A stretch of DNA of 13,130 bases from Clostridia bacterium (GTDB lineage Bacteria; Aerophobota; Aerophobia; Aerophobales; AE-B3A), in assembly GCA_030610745.1 (NCBI GenBank), contig JAUWRC010000026.1:1-13130 (forward strand), in the 5' to 3' direction. Positions 5,172 to 11,306 of the stretch are shown piece by piece; position 1 is the stretch's first letter, and each line of letters begins with the position of its first letter. The position numbers were made by a program, and so were the translations under genes. Under the pieces are notes generated by a model. The model ran no database searches, was not told where the DNA came from, and worked only from the letters and a program-made list of their open reading frames with translations.

Positions 5172-7322
5172 ATGATGCGGGTAGGAATAGGATACGATGT
5201 GCATCCTTTGGTGAAGGGAAGAAAGCTTATTCTGGGAGGAGTTCATATACCTTACCCGGTGGGCCTAGCTGGACATTCAGATGCTGATGTTCTCCTTCAC
5301 AGTATAGGAGATGCTCTCTTAGGAGCGGCAGGGGAAAAAGATATAGGTTCTTTATTCCCGGATAGTGACTCTAAATATGAAGGGATTTCCAGCTTAGTTT
5401 TATTAGGAAAGATTTTTGAGTTATTAAAAAAAAATGGTTACCGAGTAAATAACCTGGATGCCACTTTGGTTGCTGAAGAACCCAATCTTTCACCCTATAT
5501 TTCCCGCATGAAAGAGAATATTGCCCAAGTTTTAGAAATTCAGACCAGTCAGATAGGAATTAAGGCTACCACCTCGGAAGGACTAGGTTTTTTAGGTGAG
5601 AAAAAGGGAATTTGCTGCTGGGCAACAGCCAGCATAGAAACGGTGAATAGTGAATCGAAGAGTAGCGGTGCGATTCATCACACAGGCGATCAAAGAATGT
5701 CATTGCGAGGCGAAGCCGAAGCAATCTCCTTTTTCGCGCACGAGGCAATACGAGATAGCAGGAGTAACAGATTGTCCCTTAAAGTTTATAACACATTAAC
5801 TAGAAAAAAAGAAAATTTTGTACCTCTTAGAAATAAAGAGGTGAGGATGTATGTATGCGGAGTAACCCTTTATGATGAACTGCACTTGGGACATGCCCGA
5901 GCAGCAGTAGTATTTGATGTAATCAGTCACTACCTGGAATACAAGGGATATAAAGTAAACTACGTGACTAATTTTACCGATGTAGATGACAAGATGATTG
6001 ACCGAGCTAAGTTTCTGGGAATTTCCATCTTTAATCTAGCAGAAAAATTTATAGGGGAATATTTTGAGCAGATAGAGGCTCTGGGAGTAAAAAAAGCAGA
6101 TTGCTATCCCCGAGCTACTGAACACATAAAAGAAATAATAGATTTAATCAGACAGCTGGAGAACCGCGGGCTTGCTTATTGCAATGATGGAAATGTCTTT
6201 TTTCGCATAAAAAAATTCTCTTCTTACGGGAAGCTTTCTGGCCAGAAGATGGAGGAAATATTAGCTGGAGCGAGGATAAAGGTGAACGAGAAAAAAGAGG
6301 ATCCTCTCGACTTTGCTCTCTGGAAGAAAGCAAAAGAGAACGAGCCCTTCTGGGATAGTCCATGGGGAAAGGGGCGGCCGGGTTGGCATATTGAATGCTC
6401 AGCCATGGCTATGAAATACCTAGGGGAAAACCTGGATATTCACGGAGGAGGAAAGGATCTAATTTTTCCCCACCATGAGAATGAGATTGCTCAATCAGAG
6501 GGAGCTACAGGAAAGCAATTTGTCAAGTATTGGCTGCATAACGGCCTGGTCACCATGAAAAATGCGAAGATGGCTAAGTCGACGGGCAATGTTTTCACTC
6601 TAGGGAAAGCTCTAGAGAAATACGGGGGAGAAGCAATAAGATACTTTCTTCTTTCCGCTCATTACAGAAATCCCCTGGACTATAATGAAAACAGTTTAGA
6701 GGAAGCTACCTCCTCTCTAGAAAGAATTTATACTACCCTGCGAAAAATAAAGGAGCTAAAAGAAGAGAAAAAGAGACAAGAAAAAGAACACCGCCAACAG
6801 GGAAATCTTTTAAAAGAACAACTCGAATGCACCTCCTCTTCAGAAACACAAACTCAAACAAAGGCAAAAATAAGTGGGCTTTCTCAGGATCTAGAACAAA
6901 TAAATGACCTTTCTCAATACCTTAATGGAATAGAGGAAAAATTTATCCAGGCTCTGGATGACGATTTTAATACTCCTGTAGCGCTTTCGGCCATCTTTGA
7001 AGTAGTTAAAAAAGCAAATCTATTGCTCAGCGAGGAATATATTGAAGAGGGGGTTTCCCATATCGATACTCCTTCTTTGGAAATTATTTCAAAGACATAT
7101 CAGAAAGTGAAGGCTCTGGGAAGTATCCTGGGACTTTTTCAAAAAGAAGAAAGGAAAAAGCTAGAGGGAAAAGAAAAAGAGTTAATAGAGATTTTAATAG
7201 CTGTAAGAAATAAACTGCGAGAAAAAAAAGATTGGACCCTTGCTGACGAGATAAGAAAAAAGCTGAATAAGTTAGGAATAGAATTGGAAGATAAAAGAGA
7301 TAAGACGGTATGGAGAAATTAG
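5172..7322 (+). CDS. ispF/cysS: Continuous frame: IspF followed by cysteinyl-tRNA synthetase (CysS), joined by translated repeats
   Basis: This open frame of 716 codons holds two complete enzymes. Residues 1 to about 158 are IspF, which cyclises CDP-ME 2-phosphate in the MEP pathway. Metal ligands D9, H11 and H43 are present. The numbering becomes exactly that of E. coli (D8, H10, H42) if the second ATG (5175) is used. KATTSEGLGF at 131-140 and the closing ATASIETV fit the usual end of IspF. Residues about 159-200 match neither enzyme and are encoded by family II and III repeats. From about residue 201 the protein is CysS. No stop codon lies between the parts, so a fusion of about 80 kDa is possible. 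An internal start with its own ribosome site makes two separate proteins at least as likely. The stop is TAG at 7320-7322. Confidence 0.85.
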   Translation: MMRVGIGYDVHPLVKGRKLILGGVHIPYPVGLAGHSDADVLLHSIGDALLGAAGEKDIGSLFPDSDSKYEGISSLVLLGKIFELLKKNGYRVNNLDATLVAEEPNLSPYISRMKENIAQVLEIQTSQIGIKATTSEGLGFLGEKKGICCWATASIETVNSESKSSGAIHHTGDQRMSLRGEAEAISFFAHEAIRDSRSNRLSLKVYNTLTRKKENFVPLRNKEVRMYVCGVTLYDELHLGHARAAVVFDVISHYLEYKGYKVNYVTNFTDVDDKMIDRAKFLGISIFNLAEKFIGEYFEQIEALGVKKADCYPRATEHIKEIIDLIRQLENRGLAYCNDGNVFFRIKKFSSYGKLSGQKMEEILAGARIKVNEKKEDPLDFALWKKAKENEPFWDSPWGKGRPGWHIECSAMAMKYLGENLDIHGGGKDLIFPHHENEIAQSEGATGKQFVKYWLHNGLVTMKNAKMAKSTGNVFTLGKALEKYGGEAIRYFLLSAHYRNPLDYNENSLEEATSSLERIYTTLRKIKELKEEKKRQEKEHRQQGNLLKEQLECTSSSETQTQTKAKISGLSQDLEQINDLSQYLNGIEEKFIQALDDDFNTPVALSAIFEVVKKANLLLSEEYIEEGVSHIDTPSLEIISKTYQKVKALGSILGLFQKEERKKLEGKEKELIEILIAVRNKLREKKDWTLADEIRKKLNKLGIELEDKRDKTVWRN
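5662..5683 (+). repeat. Family II hairpin translated in the ispF-cysS junction
   Basis: GTAG (5662-5665) and CGG are followed by TGCGAT, loop TC and ATCACA. The stem has one mismatch (C opposite A) where the copy at 7368 has a perfect stem, so this copy is decaying or drifting under protein-coding constraint. It encodes residues about 164-171 of the joined frame. Confidence 0.75.
5699..5728 (+). repeat. Family III palindrome (ATTGCGAGG ... GAAGCAAT) translated in frame
   Basis: The arms ATTGC and GCAAT enclose an inner GGC-GAA-GCC hairpin. Repeats of this type (CATTGCGAGG followed by GAAGCAATCTC) are familiar interspersed elements in many bacterial genomes. Here the copy encodes part of the linker between IspF and CysS. 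The following segment to about 5770 is not part of either enzyme and brings in the AGGAG used by cysS. The decamer ATACGAGATA at 5748-5757 recurs at 7406-7415. Confidence 0.7.
5760..5764 (+). promoter_or_regulatory. Shine-Dalgarno AGGAG for the internal cysS start
   Basis: AGGAG lies seven bases before TTG 5772, in repeat-derived DNA. It decides between a fused IspF-CysS and a separately initiated CysS. It is one of the better-spaced ribosome sites in the window; ispF and the four-helix-bundle gene have none as good. Confidence 0.6.
5772..7322 (+). CDS. cysS: Cysteinyl-tRNA synthetase, probable independent start at an internal TTG
   Basis: CysS charges tRNA-Cys with cysteine. Counted in the long frame, the class I motifs are HLGH at 238-241 (HIGH equivalent) and KMAKS at 466-470 (KMSKS). 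Zinc ligands are C229 in YVCG, C409 in HIECS, and H434/H435/E436 in PHHENE. The protein begins as the family does (LKVYNTLTRKKENFVPL) only a few residues after TTG 5772. AGGAG (5760-5764) sits seven bases before this codon, an ideal spacing, so the start is well supported although TTG is rare. That gives 516 residues. The C-terminal anticodon-binding region has a charged, Gln/Ser/Thr-rich insertion at about 530-575, longer than usual. A fused start at the ispF ATG is the alternative. Confidence 0.8.
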   Translation: MSLKVYNTLTRKKENFVPLRNKEVRMYVCGVTLYDELHLGHARAAVVFDVISHYLEYKGYKVNYVTNFTDVDDKMIDRAKFLGISIFNLAEKFIGEYFEQIEALGVKKADCYPRATEHIKEIIDLIRQLENRGLAYCNDGNVFFRIKKFSSYGKLSGQKMEEILAGARIKVNEKKEDPLDFALWKKAKENEPFWDSPWGKGRPGWHIECSAMAMKYLGENLDIHGGGKDLIFPHHENEIAQSEGATGKQFVKYWLHNGLVTMKNAKMAKSTGNVFTLGKALEKYGGEAIRYFLLSAHYRNPLDYNENSLEEATSSLERIYTTLRKIKELKEEKKRQEKEHRQQGNLLKEQLECTSSSETQTQTKAKISGLSQDLEQINDLSQYLNGIEEKFIQALDDDFNTPVALSAIFEVVKKANLLLSEEYIEEGVSHIDTPSLEIISKTYQKVKALGSILGLFQKEERKKLEGKEKELIEILIAVRNKLREKKDWTLADEIRKKLNKLGIELEDKRDKTVWRN

Positions 7323-7344
7323 TATTTAGTCGTTGGTATTTAGT
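7322..7344 (+). repeat. Nine-base direct repeat GTATTTAGT
   Basis: GTATTTAGT occurs at 7322-7330 and 7336-7344, a 14-base period, starting in the cysS stop codon. It is a further short repeat type at a gene end; function unknown. Confidence 0.5.
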
Positions 7345-7367
7345 AAAAAGACTTTCGGACAGATAAT

Positions 7368-7388
7368 GTAGCGGTGCGATTTATCGCA
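7368..7388 (+). repeat. Family II hairpin upstream of the tRNA
   Basis: GTAG (7368-7371), CGG, then the perfect stem TGCGAT/ATCGCA around TT. Its left flank GATAATGTAGCGG matches the end of radA (1818-1830), showing that the repeat unit extends beyond the hairpin. A weaker fragment with TAGCGTAT (7400-7407) and ATACGAGATA (7406-7415) continues almost to the tRNA. Confidence 0.75.
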
Positions 7389-7423
7389 CAATTAAAAAAT
7401 AGCGTATACGAGATACAAGATAG

Positions 7424-7496
7424 GCTGGCGTAGCTCAATTGGCAGAGCAGGTGATCTGTAATCATCAGGTTAGGGGTTCGAGTCCCTCCGCCAGCT
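7424..7496 (+). tRNA. tRNA-Thr, anticodon UGU (atypical)
   Basis: The cloverleaf is clear. The acceptor GCTGGCG/CGCCAGC has seven perfect pairs (7424-7430 with 7489-7495). The D arm is GCTC/GAGC with the AATTGGCA loop. The anticodon stem GGTGA/TCATC (7450-7454, 7462-7466) has one G-U pair, and the anticodon is TGT at 7457-7459. The T loop is TTCGAGT. Three positions are off. The base before the anticodon is C (7456) where tRNAs nearly always have U33. Pair 49-65 is A-C (7472/7488). The 3' end reads T-CCC (7496-7499) rather than a genomic CCA, so CCA would have to be added. It could be a working but divergent tRNA, a decaying copy, or contain sequence errors. Confidence 0.88.
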
Positions 7497-7511
7497 CCCT
7501 TTTCCCAAAAG

Positions 7512-7715
7512 CTAGCTAAAACTTACTTCGTTATTCCCTGTGTGTGATGATAACAAATATCCCCTTGTTTCAAAGAAAAGATGAGCCTGGTTCTGGACCT
7601 CTTTTTCTGTCGGCAGGAGTATCTTTTCCTGGGCTGCTGCCTCAAATTTGAATTTGGCGAGCCTGAATTTTTCTATCATTACACTTTTATCTTTTATCTT
7701 GCAGTCTTTCAACAA
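7512..7715 (-). CDS. Doubtful small ORF downstream of alaS
   Basis: Up to 67 residues could be made from TTG at 7715, which overlaps the end of alaS by 29 bases and has an AGGA about ten bases upstream. Alternatively, 55 residues could be made from ATG at 7676, ten bases after the alaS stop with no clear ribosome site. The product (IEKFRLAKFKFEAAAQEK, later HLFFETRGYLLSSHTG) would be helical and charged, and I recognise no family. It fills the gap between alaS and the tRNA, and its only support is an open frame in the right direction. It may be chance or the remnant of a gene. Confidence 0.25.
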   Translation of the reverse strand: MLKDCKIKDKSVMIEKFRLAKFKFEAAAQEKILLPTEKEVQNQAHLFFETRGYLLSSHTGNNEVSFS

Positions 7716-10443
7716 TAAGAGGTACTTCCTTTAATGCCTCATCTATTTTTTCTGGTGAAGAAGTCCCTCCCTGGGCAAAATCCCACCTTCCTCCACCGCT
7801 GCCTCCAGCAATCTGACAAACCTCTTTTATTATCTTATTAGCAGGAAAATTCTTTTGAGTGGAGGCAACCACTAAAAAAGCTTTATTGCCCGCTGCTGAA
7901 GCTAGCACCACTACTCCTTCTTTTAATTTAGCGGCTAGTCTTTCTGCTGTTTCTCTGAGTACTTCGCCAGATAAACCATCCCATTTTTCTCTTATTACTT
8001 TTATATTCCTAATCTGAGAAGCTTTCCTAATTAATCTTTCCATCTCTGATTTTACTGATCTTTTTTGCCATCTCTTTAATTCTTCGGCTTGAGCCTGGAG
8101 TTTTTCATTTTTCTCTTTAATAAGGGACAAGATTGCATCTTCCCCTGTCTCTAATGTGGCTGCTATTTTTTGTAATAACTCCTCTTTTTTCTCCAGCCAG
8201 CTTAGAGCCTTCTCTCCTAAAAGAGCCTCTACCCTTCTTATACCTGCAGCAACTCCTGACTCGCTGATTATTTGCATTACCCCTATTTCTGCACTGCTGG
8301 AAAGATGAGTCCCTCCACAGACTTCCCTGCTAAATTCTCCTATGCTTACCACCCGTACCTTCTCTTTATATTTAGATTCAAAAAGGGCTATAGCTCCCTT
8401 TCGCTGTGCTTCATCCAGGCTCATCTCCTCTACGGCAACTCCAAGATTCTCTCTTATTTTTTCGTTAAATAAAGAAGTTATTTCTCTGAGTTGCTTTTTG
8501 GTTAGAGGAGAAAACCAGGTAAAGTCAAAACGGAGTCTATCTTCTTCCACTAAAGAACCACTTTGCTTAACTATCTTACCTAAAATCTCCCTTAAAGTTG
8601 CCTGCAGAAGGTGAGTAGCTGTATGAGCACGAGCAACAGCTTTCCTTCTTTTTTCGTCAACTTCAGCTACTACTCTCTCCTCTTTTTTAAGCTCTCCTTT
8701 TAACATTTTTACTCGGTGGAGGATGAGCCCGCCCGGCATCCTTTGAGTATCTAATACCTCGGCGCAGCTACCAGAGGTAAATATCTTCCCCTTATCTCCG
8801 AGCTGTCCTCCTCCCTCAGGATAAAAGGGCGTAGAAGCAAGAATAAGTTCCCCTTCCTCTCCCTCGGCTATTTTCTCTACTTCTATTCCTTGCTTGAAGA
8901 TTCCTATAAGTGTTGCATCTAATTTCAGCCTTTTATACCCCTGGAAAATTTTTGCCGCATCCAGATTATACTTTAGCTTTAGCTGCTCCAAAATTTCTTT
9001 TTCTACCCTGCTTTCTAATACTGGTCTCTTTTTGCCAATCCCTGACTTTTCTTCTTTAGCGAGTACCGCTTCTGCCTTAAATTCTTTAGCTTCTCCCTTA
9101 GCGAGTACCGCTCCTGCCCCAAGCTCTTTAGTTTTCCCCTTAGCAAGCACCGCTCCTATCTTAAACTTCCTGCCTCTTTCTCTTTGCTCACCTAATAACT
9201 TATCGTATTCTTCTTTATTTATGGCCAGCCCTTCCTCGACGGCTATCTCTTGGGTTAATTCTATAGGAAAGCCATAAGTGTCGTACAGTCTAAAGACATC
9301 CGCGGAAGGGATCAATCTTTTATTTTTTCGCTTCAAATCCGAGATTACCCTCTCTAAGATTCCCATTCCTCGACTCAAAGTAGCCTGAAAATTCTTCTCT
9401 TCTGCCTTGATTACTGAAATTATCTCCTCTTTTCTCTCTTTAAGATGAGGATAAGGCTCTTGCATCATTTTAATAACTACAGGAACTCCTTTATAGAGGA
9501 AGGTATCCTCTAAACCAAGCCTTCTACCAAACCGATAAGCTCTTCGAAGGACTCTCCTTACCACATATCCTTTCCCCACATTAGAGGGCAGAATCCCTTC
9601 TCCCAGAAGAAAGGTGAGAGCCCGCAGATGATCTGAAATTACCTTCAGACCCCTCCCCTCTTCCCTATTTTCCGGTAAGCTCCCTTTTAGCCAATCAAGA
9701 ATTGGACTAAATAAATCAGTATCATAGTCACTCTCTACTCCCTGAAGTACAGAAGCGGTTCTTTCCAGTCCCATACCCGTATCGATATTCTTTGAAGGCA
9801 AAGGGGAAAGATTCCCTTCCTTGTCACGGTTAAACTGCATAAAGACTAAATTCCATATTTCAACCCACCTTGAACAGTTATTGCAGCCAGGCAGACACTC
9901 TTTCTTGGAGCAGCCCCACTCCTTTCCTCTATCAAAGAAGATTTCTGTATCCGGGCCGCAGAGGCCTACCTGGGCTAGAGACCAGAAATTATCCTCCTCG
10001 CCTTTTTTCAAGATTCGTGAGGCAGGAATACCTATTTTTCTCCAAATCTGGTAAGTTTCATCATCTTCTTTAAATATAGTAATCCATATTCGCTTCTCAC
10101 TAAGGCCCAGCTCTTTTGTTACAAACTCCCAACCCCACCGGCAGGCATCCTCTTTGAAATAATCTCCCAGGGAGAAGTTACCCAACATCTCAAAGAGAGT
10201 ATGATGATAAGAGGTCTGGCCCACCCTATCTATATCATTGGTACGAAAACAGAGCTGGCAGGAAGTAAGGCGGGAAGCAGGCGATTTCTTCTCTCCTAAA
10301 AAGAAAGTCTTTAGAGGAACCATACCGGCAATAGTAAAAAGAAGTGTTGGGTCATCACCAGACAATGGAGCCGAAGGTCGGACCAGATGTCCTCTTTGTT
10401 TAAAAAAATCCAAAAACTTTTGCCTAATCTCATTTCCAGTCAT
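7687..10443 (-). CDS. alaS: Alanyl-tRNA synthetase
   Basis: AlaS charges tRNA-Ala and clears mischarged serine or glycine. At 918 residues it is longer than E. coli AlaS (876). The class II core includes FFKQRGH, HHTLFEMLGNFSLGDYF at 80-96, CGPDTEIFFDRG at 162-173 with a cysteine knuckle (C178, C183, C187, C190), EIWNLVFMQFNRD, and DTGMGLER at 221-228. The editing domain has HTATH at 607-611 and CGGTH at 709-713. The C-Ala domain ends with the glycine-rich GGSGGGRWDFAQGG. A linker at about 425-475 contains three tandem 14-residue repeats (GAVLAKG...), explaining part of the extra length. The start is ATG 10443-10441, with AAGG a few bases upstream. No T-box leader was found in the 142 bases before it. 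Confidence 0.97.
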   Translation of the reverse strand: MTGNEIRQKFLDFFKQRGHLVRPSAPLSGDDPTLLFTIAGMVPLKTFFLGEKKSPASRLTSCQLCFRTNDIDRVGQTSYHHTLFEMLGNFSLGDYFKEDACRWGWEFVTKELGLSEKRIWITIFKEDDETYQIWRKIGIPASRILKKGEEDNFWSLAQVGLCGPDTEIFFDRGKEWGCSKKECLPGCNNCSRWVEIWNLVFMQFNRDKEGNLSPLPSKNIDTGMGLERTASVLQGVESDYDTDLFSPILDWLKGSLPENREEGRGLKVISDHLRALTFLLGEGILPSNVGKGYVVRRVLRRAYRFGRRLGLEDTFLYKGVPVVIKMMQEPYPHLKERKEEIISVIKAEEKNFQATLSRGMGILERVISDLKRKNKRLIPSADVFRLYDTYGFPIELTQEIAVEEGLAINKEEYDKLLGEQRERGRKFKIGAVLAKGKTKELGAGAVLAKGEAKEFKAEAVLAKEEKSGIGKKRPVLESRVEKEILEQLKLKYNLDAAKIFQGYKRLKLDATLIGIFKQGIEVEKIAEGEEGELILASTPFYPEGGGQLGDKGKIFTSGSCAEVLDTQRMPGGLILHRVKMLKGELKKEERVVAEVDEKRRKAVARAHTATHLLQATLREILGKIVKQSGSLVEEDRLRFDFTWFSPLTKKQLREITSLFNEKIRENLGVAVEEMSLDEAQRKGAIALFESKYKEKVRVVSIGEFSREVCGGTHLSSSAEIGVMQIISESGVAAGIRRVEALLGEKALSWLEKKEELLQKIAATLETGEDAILSLIKEKNEKLQAQAEELKRWQKRSVKSEMERLIRKASQIRNIKVIREKWDGLSGEVLRETAERLAAKLKEGVVVLASAAGNKAFLVVASTQKNFPANKIIKEVCQIAGGSGGGRWDFAQGGTSSPEKIDEALKEVPLIVERLQDKR
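9056..9181 (-). repeat. Three in-frame 42-base tandem repeats inside alaS
   Basis: Copies start at 9056, 9098 and 9140, each opening with TTAGCGAGTACCGCT or a close variant on the + strand. The 42-base period equals 14 codons. The protein reads GAVLAKGKTKELGA, GAVLAKGEAKEFKA and EAVLAKEEKSGIG. They lie in the linker between the aminoacylation and editing domains, where added length is probably tolerated. Low divergence suggests recent duplication. Confidence 0.9.
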
Positions 10444-10473
10444 AGATATACCTTTTTTCTGTTTTTCTTGTTC

Positions 10474-10501
10474 TTGACAAATTTTTTTTTTGTTATATAC
10501 T
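10474..10501 (+). promoter_or_regulatory. Near-consensus sigma-70-type promoter pointing away from alaS
   Basis: TTGACA (10474-10479) and TATACT (10496-10501) are separated by 16 bases, mostly a T run. The predicted start is near 10508 on the + strand. No gene lies downstream in that direction, only two hairpins. The T run makes chance matches more likely, so this is tentative. Confidence 0.35.
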
Positions 10502-10507
10502 TTTATT

Positions 10508-10569
10508 TGAAAGTACTAAAGCCTCAATTTGAGGCGAAATAAGCCCTGCTACGCGCAGGGCTTTTCTTT
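10508..10569 (+). ncRNA. Candidate small RNA of two hairpins ending in a terminator
   Basis: Downstream of the promoter-like sequence are GCCTCA/TGAGGC (10521-10535) and then GCCCTGC/GCAGGGC (10543-10561), flanked by AA/TT and followed by TTTTCTTT. Together they would give a transcript of about 60 bases lying between alaS and the NYN gene. The same DNA could simply be two gene-end palindromes. No known RNA family is recognised. Confidence 0.25.
10541..10569 (+). terminator. Rho-independent terminator
   Basis: A nine-pair stem (AAGCCCTGC with GCAGGGCTT, loop TACGC) is followed by TTTTCTTT on the + strand. Read on the - strand, it lies just after the NYN stop codon and is followed by TTATTT, so it could also end that transcript. 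Confidence 0.6.
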
Positions 10570-10585
10570 AAAATCAACTTATCTC

Positions 10586-11165
10586 CTATCTCACAATATC
10601 AGATTTAATATCTTTCAAATATATAACTTGATTCGCTGCCTTCTTAACACCTTCAGATAATCTATCTTTCCCTGCTATAACTGTAACTTTCTTATGTTTT
10701 CCTTTTAAATATCTTATCAATTTGATAAAATCACCATCCCCACTACATAATACACAAACTTCATAATTGTCAAGACTATCTATGGCATCTATGGTAAGCT
10801 CAACATCAAAATTACATTTATGTTTAAATCGCTTCTCTTCGGAGTCATATATTCTATTAACAAGTTTTTGCCTAACTCTAAATCCTTTATTCCGCAAAAA
10901 ATTTAAGATAATTCTTTTTCGCCTCTCTCATGTAAATAAAATCTTTTAAAGAGTCCCTGGGATGCAGATCGAAATATGCAGCTTTAGAAAGCACTCCTTC
11001 ATAGTAATAGATCTCGACAATATCATACTTCGCATTTAAAAATATTTTAAACCTTTCCCAATTGATCTCCCAAGCGTGTTTCTTTAGATAGTAATGATAA
11101 TTTCCATAATCAATAAACACACTAGCCTTAGCTTTACTTTCATTGATAGACTTTTCTTTCTTCAA
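10586..11165 (-). pseudogene. NYN-domain (LabA/DUF88-type) nuclease gene, frameshifted
   Basis: Two overlapping frames make up one protein of about 192 residues. The first (11165-10887, 92 codons) begins with TTG behind GGAG and carries VFIDYGNYHYYLK, the first acidic strand of the NYN fold. The second (to 10586, 103 residues) carries CNFDVELTIDAI, then CSGDGDFIKLIRYLK, then KAANQVIYLKD, the remaining acidic motifs. NYN proteins are PIN-like metal-dependent RNases. The break is in a run of six T (- strand, + strand A run at 10905-10910). Removing one T restores the expected join KFLRNKGFRV. All active-site aspartates remain once joined, so this may be a fresh mutation, a homopolymer sequencing error, or slippage. 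It lies between priA and alaS on the same strand. Confidence 0.8.
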
Positions 11166-11218
11166 TTACTTTCATACTCCAGCGTTTCTCAAGATAAGCC
11201 TCGCTACGCTCGGCATGC

Positions 11219-11302
11219 CCCCCTCACCCGAAAAAGCACGATGTGCTTTTTCCCTCTCCCCTGTGGGGAGAAGGGATTTTCCTCACTATACGCTATACGC
11301 TA
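11219..11302. repeat. Repeat-filled gap between priA and the NYN gene
   Basis: From left to right the gap holds a family IV element CCCCCTCACCC (11219-11229); a perfect ten-pair hairpin with arm GAAAAAGCAC (11230-11252, loop GAT); a second hairpin TCTCCCC/GGGGAGA (11255-11271) extended by CCC/GGG with one bulged A; and a short family I copy CTATACGCTATACGCTA (11286-11302) ending five bases before the priA stop. No gene is seen here. Confidence 0.75.
11230..11252 (-). terminator. Possible terminator after priA
   Basis: The ten-pair hairpin has A-rich and T-rich arm ends (AAAAA/TTTTT) around GCAC/GTGC. Such a symmetric hairpin could stop transcripts from either strand and would separate priA from the NYN gene. 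The T run lies within the stem rather than after it, so the call is weak. Confidence 0.3.
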
Positions 11303-11306
11303 TTTT

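Noticed and set aside
7339..7367. Promoter TTTAGT-17-GATAAT before the tRNA
   Set aside because: The -35 matches poorly, and GATAAT is part of the repeat flank also found at the end of radA.
9056..9181. 42-base tandem repeats as a CRISPR or regulatory array
   Set aside because: Repeats are contiguous, in frame and translated in alaS; no spacers.
8272..9277. + strand open frames within alaS (for example 8894-9277)
   Set aside because: They are antisense to a strongly conserved enzyme and have no recognisable protein motifs.
10444..10585. T-box or other riboswitch upstream of alaS
   Set aside because: No specifier stem, T-box motif or antiterminator could be traced on the - strand; only two short palindromes.
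10900..10912. Programmed frameshift in the NYN gene
   Set aside because: The needed shift is +1 (or -2), not the -1 typical of such slippery runs, and no stimulating structure was seen; mutation or sequence error is simpler.
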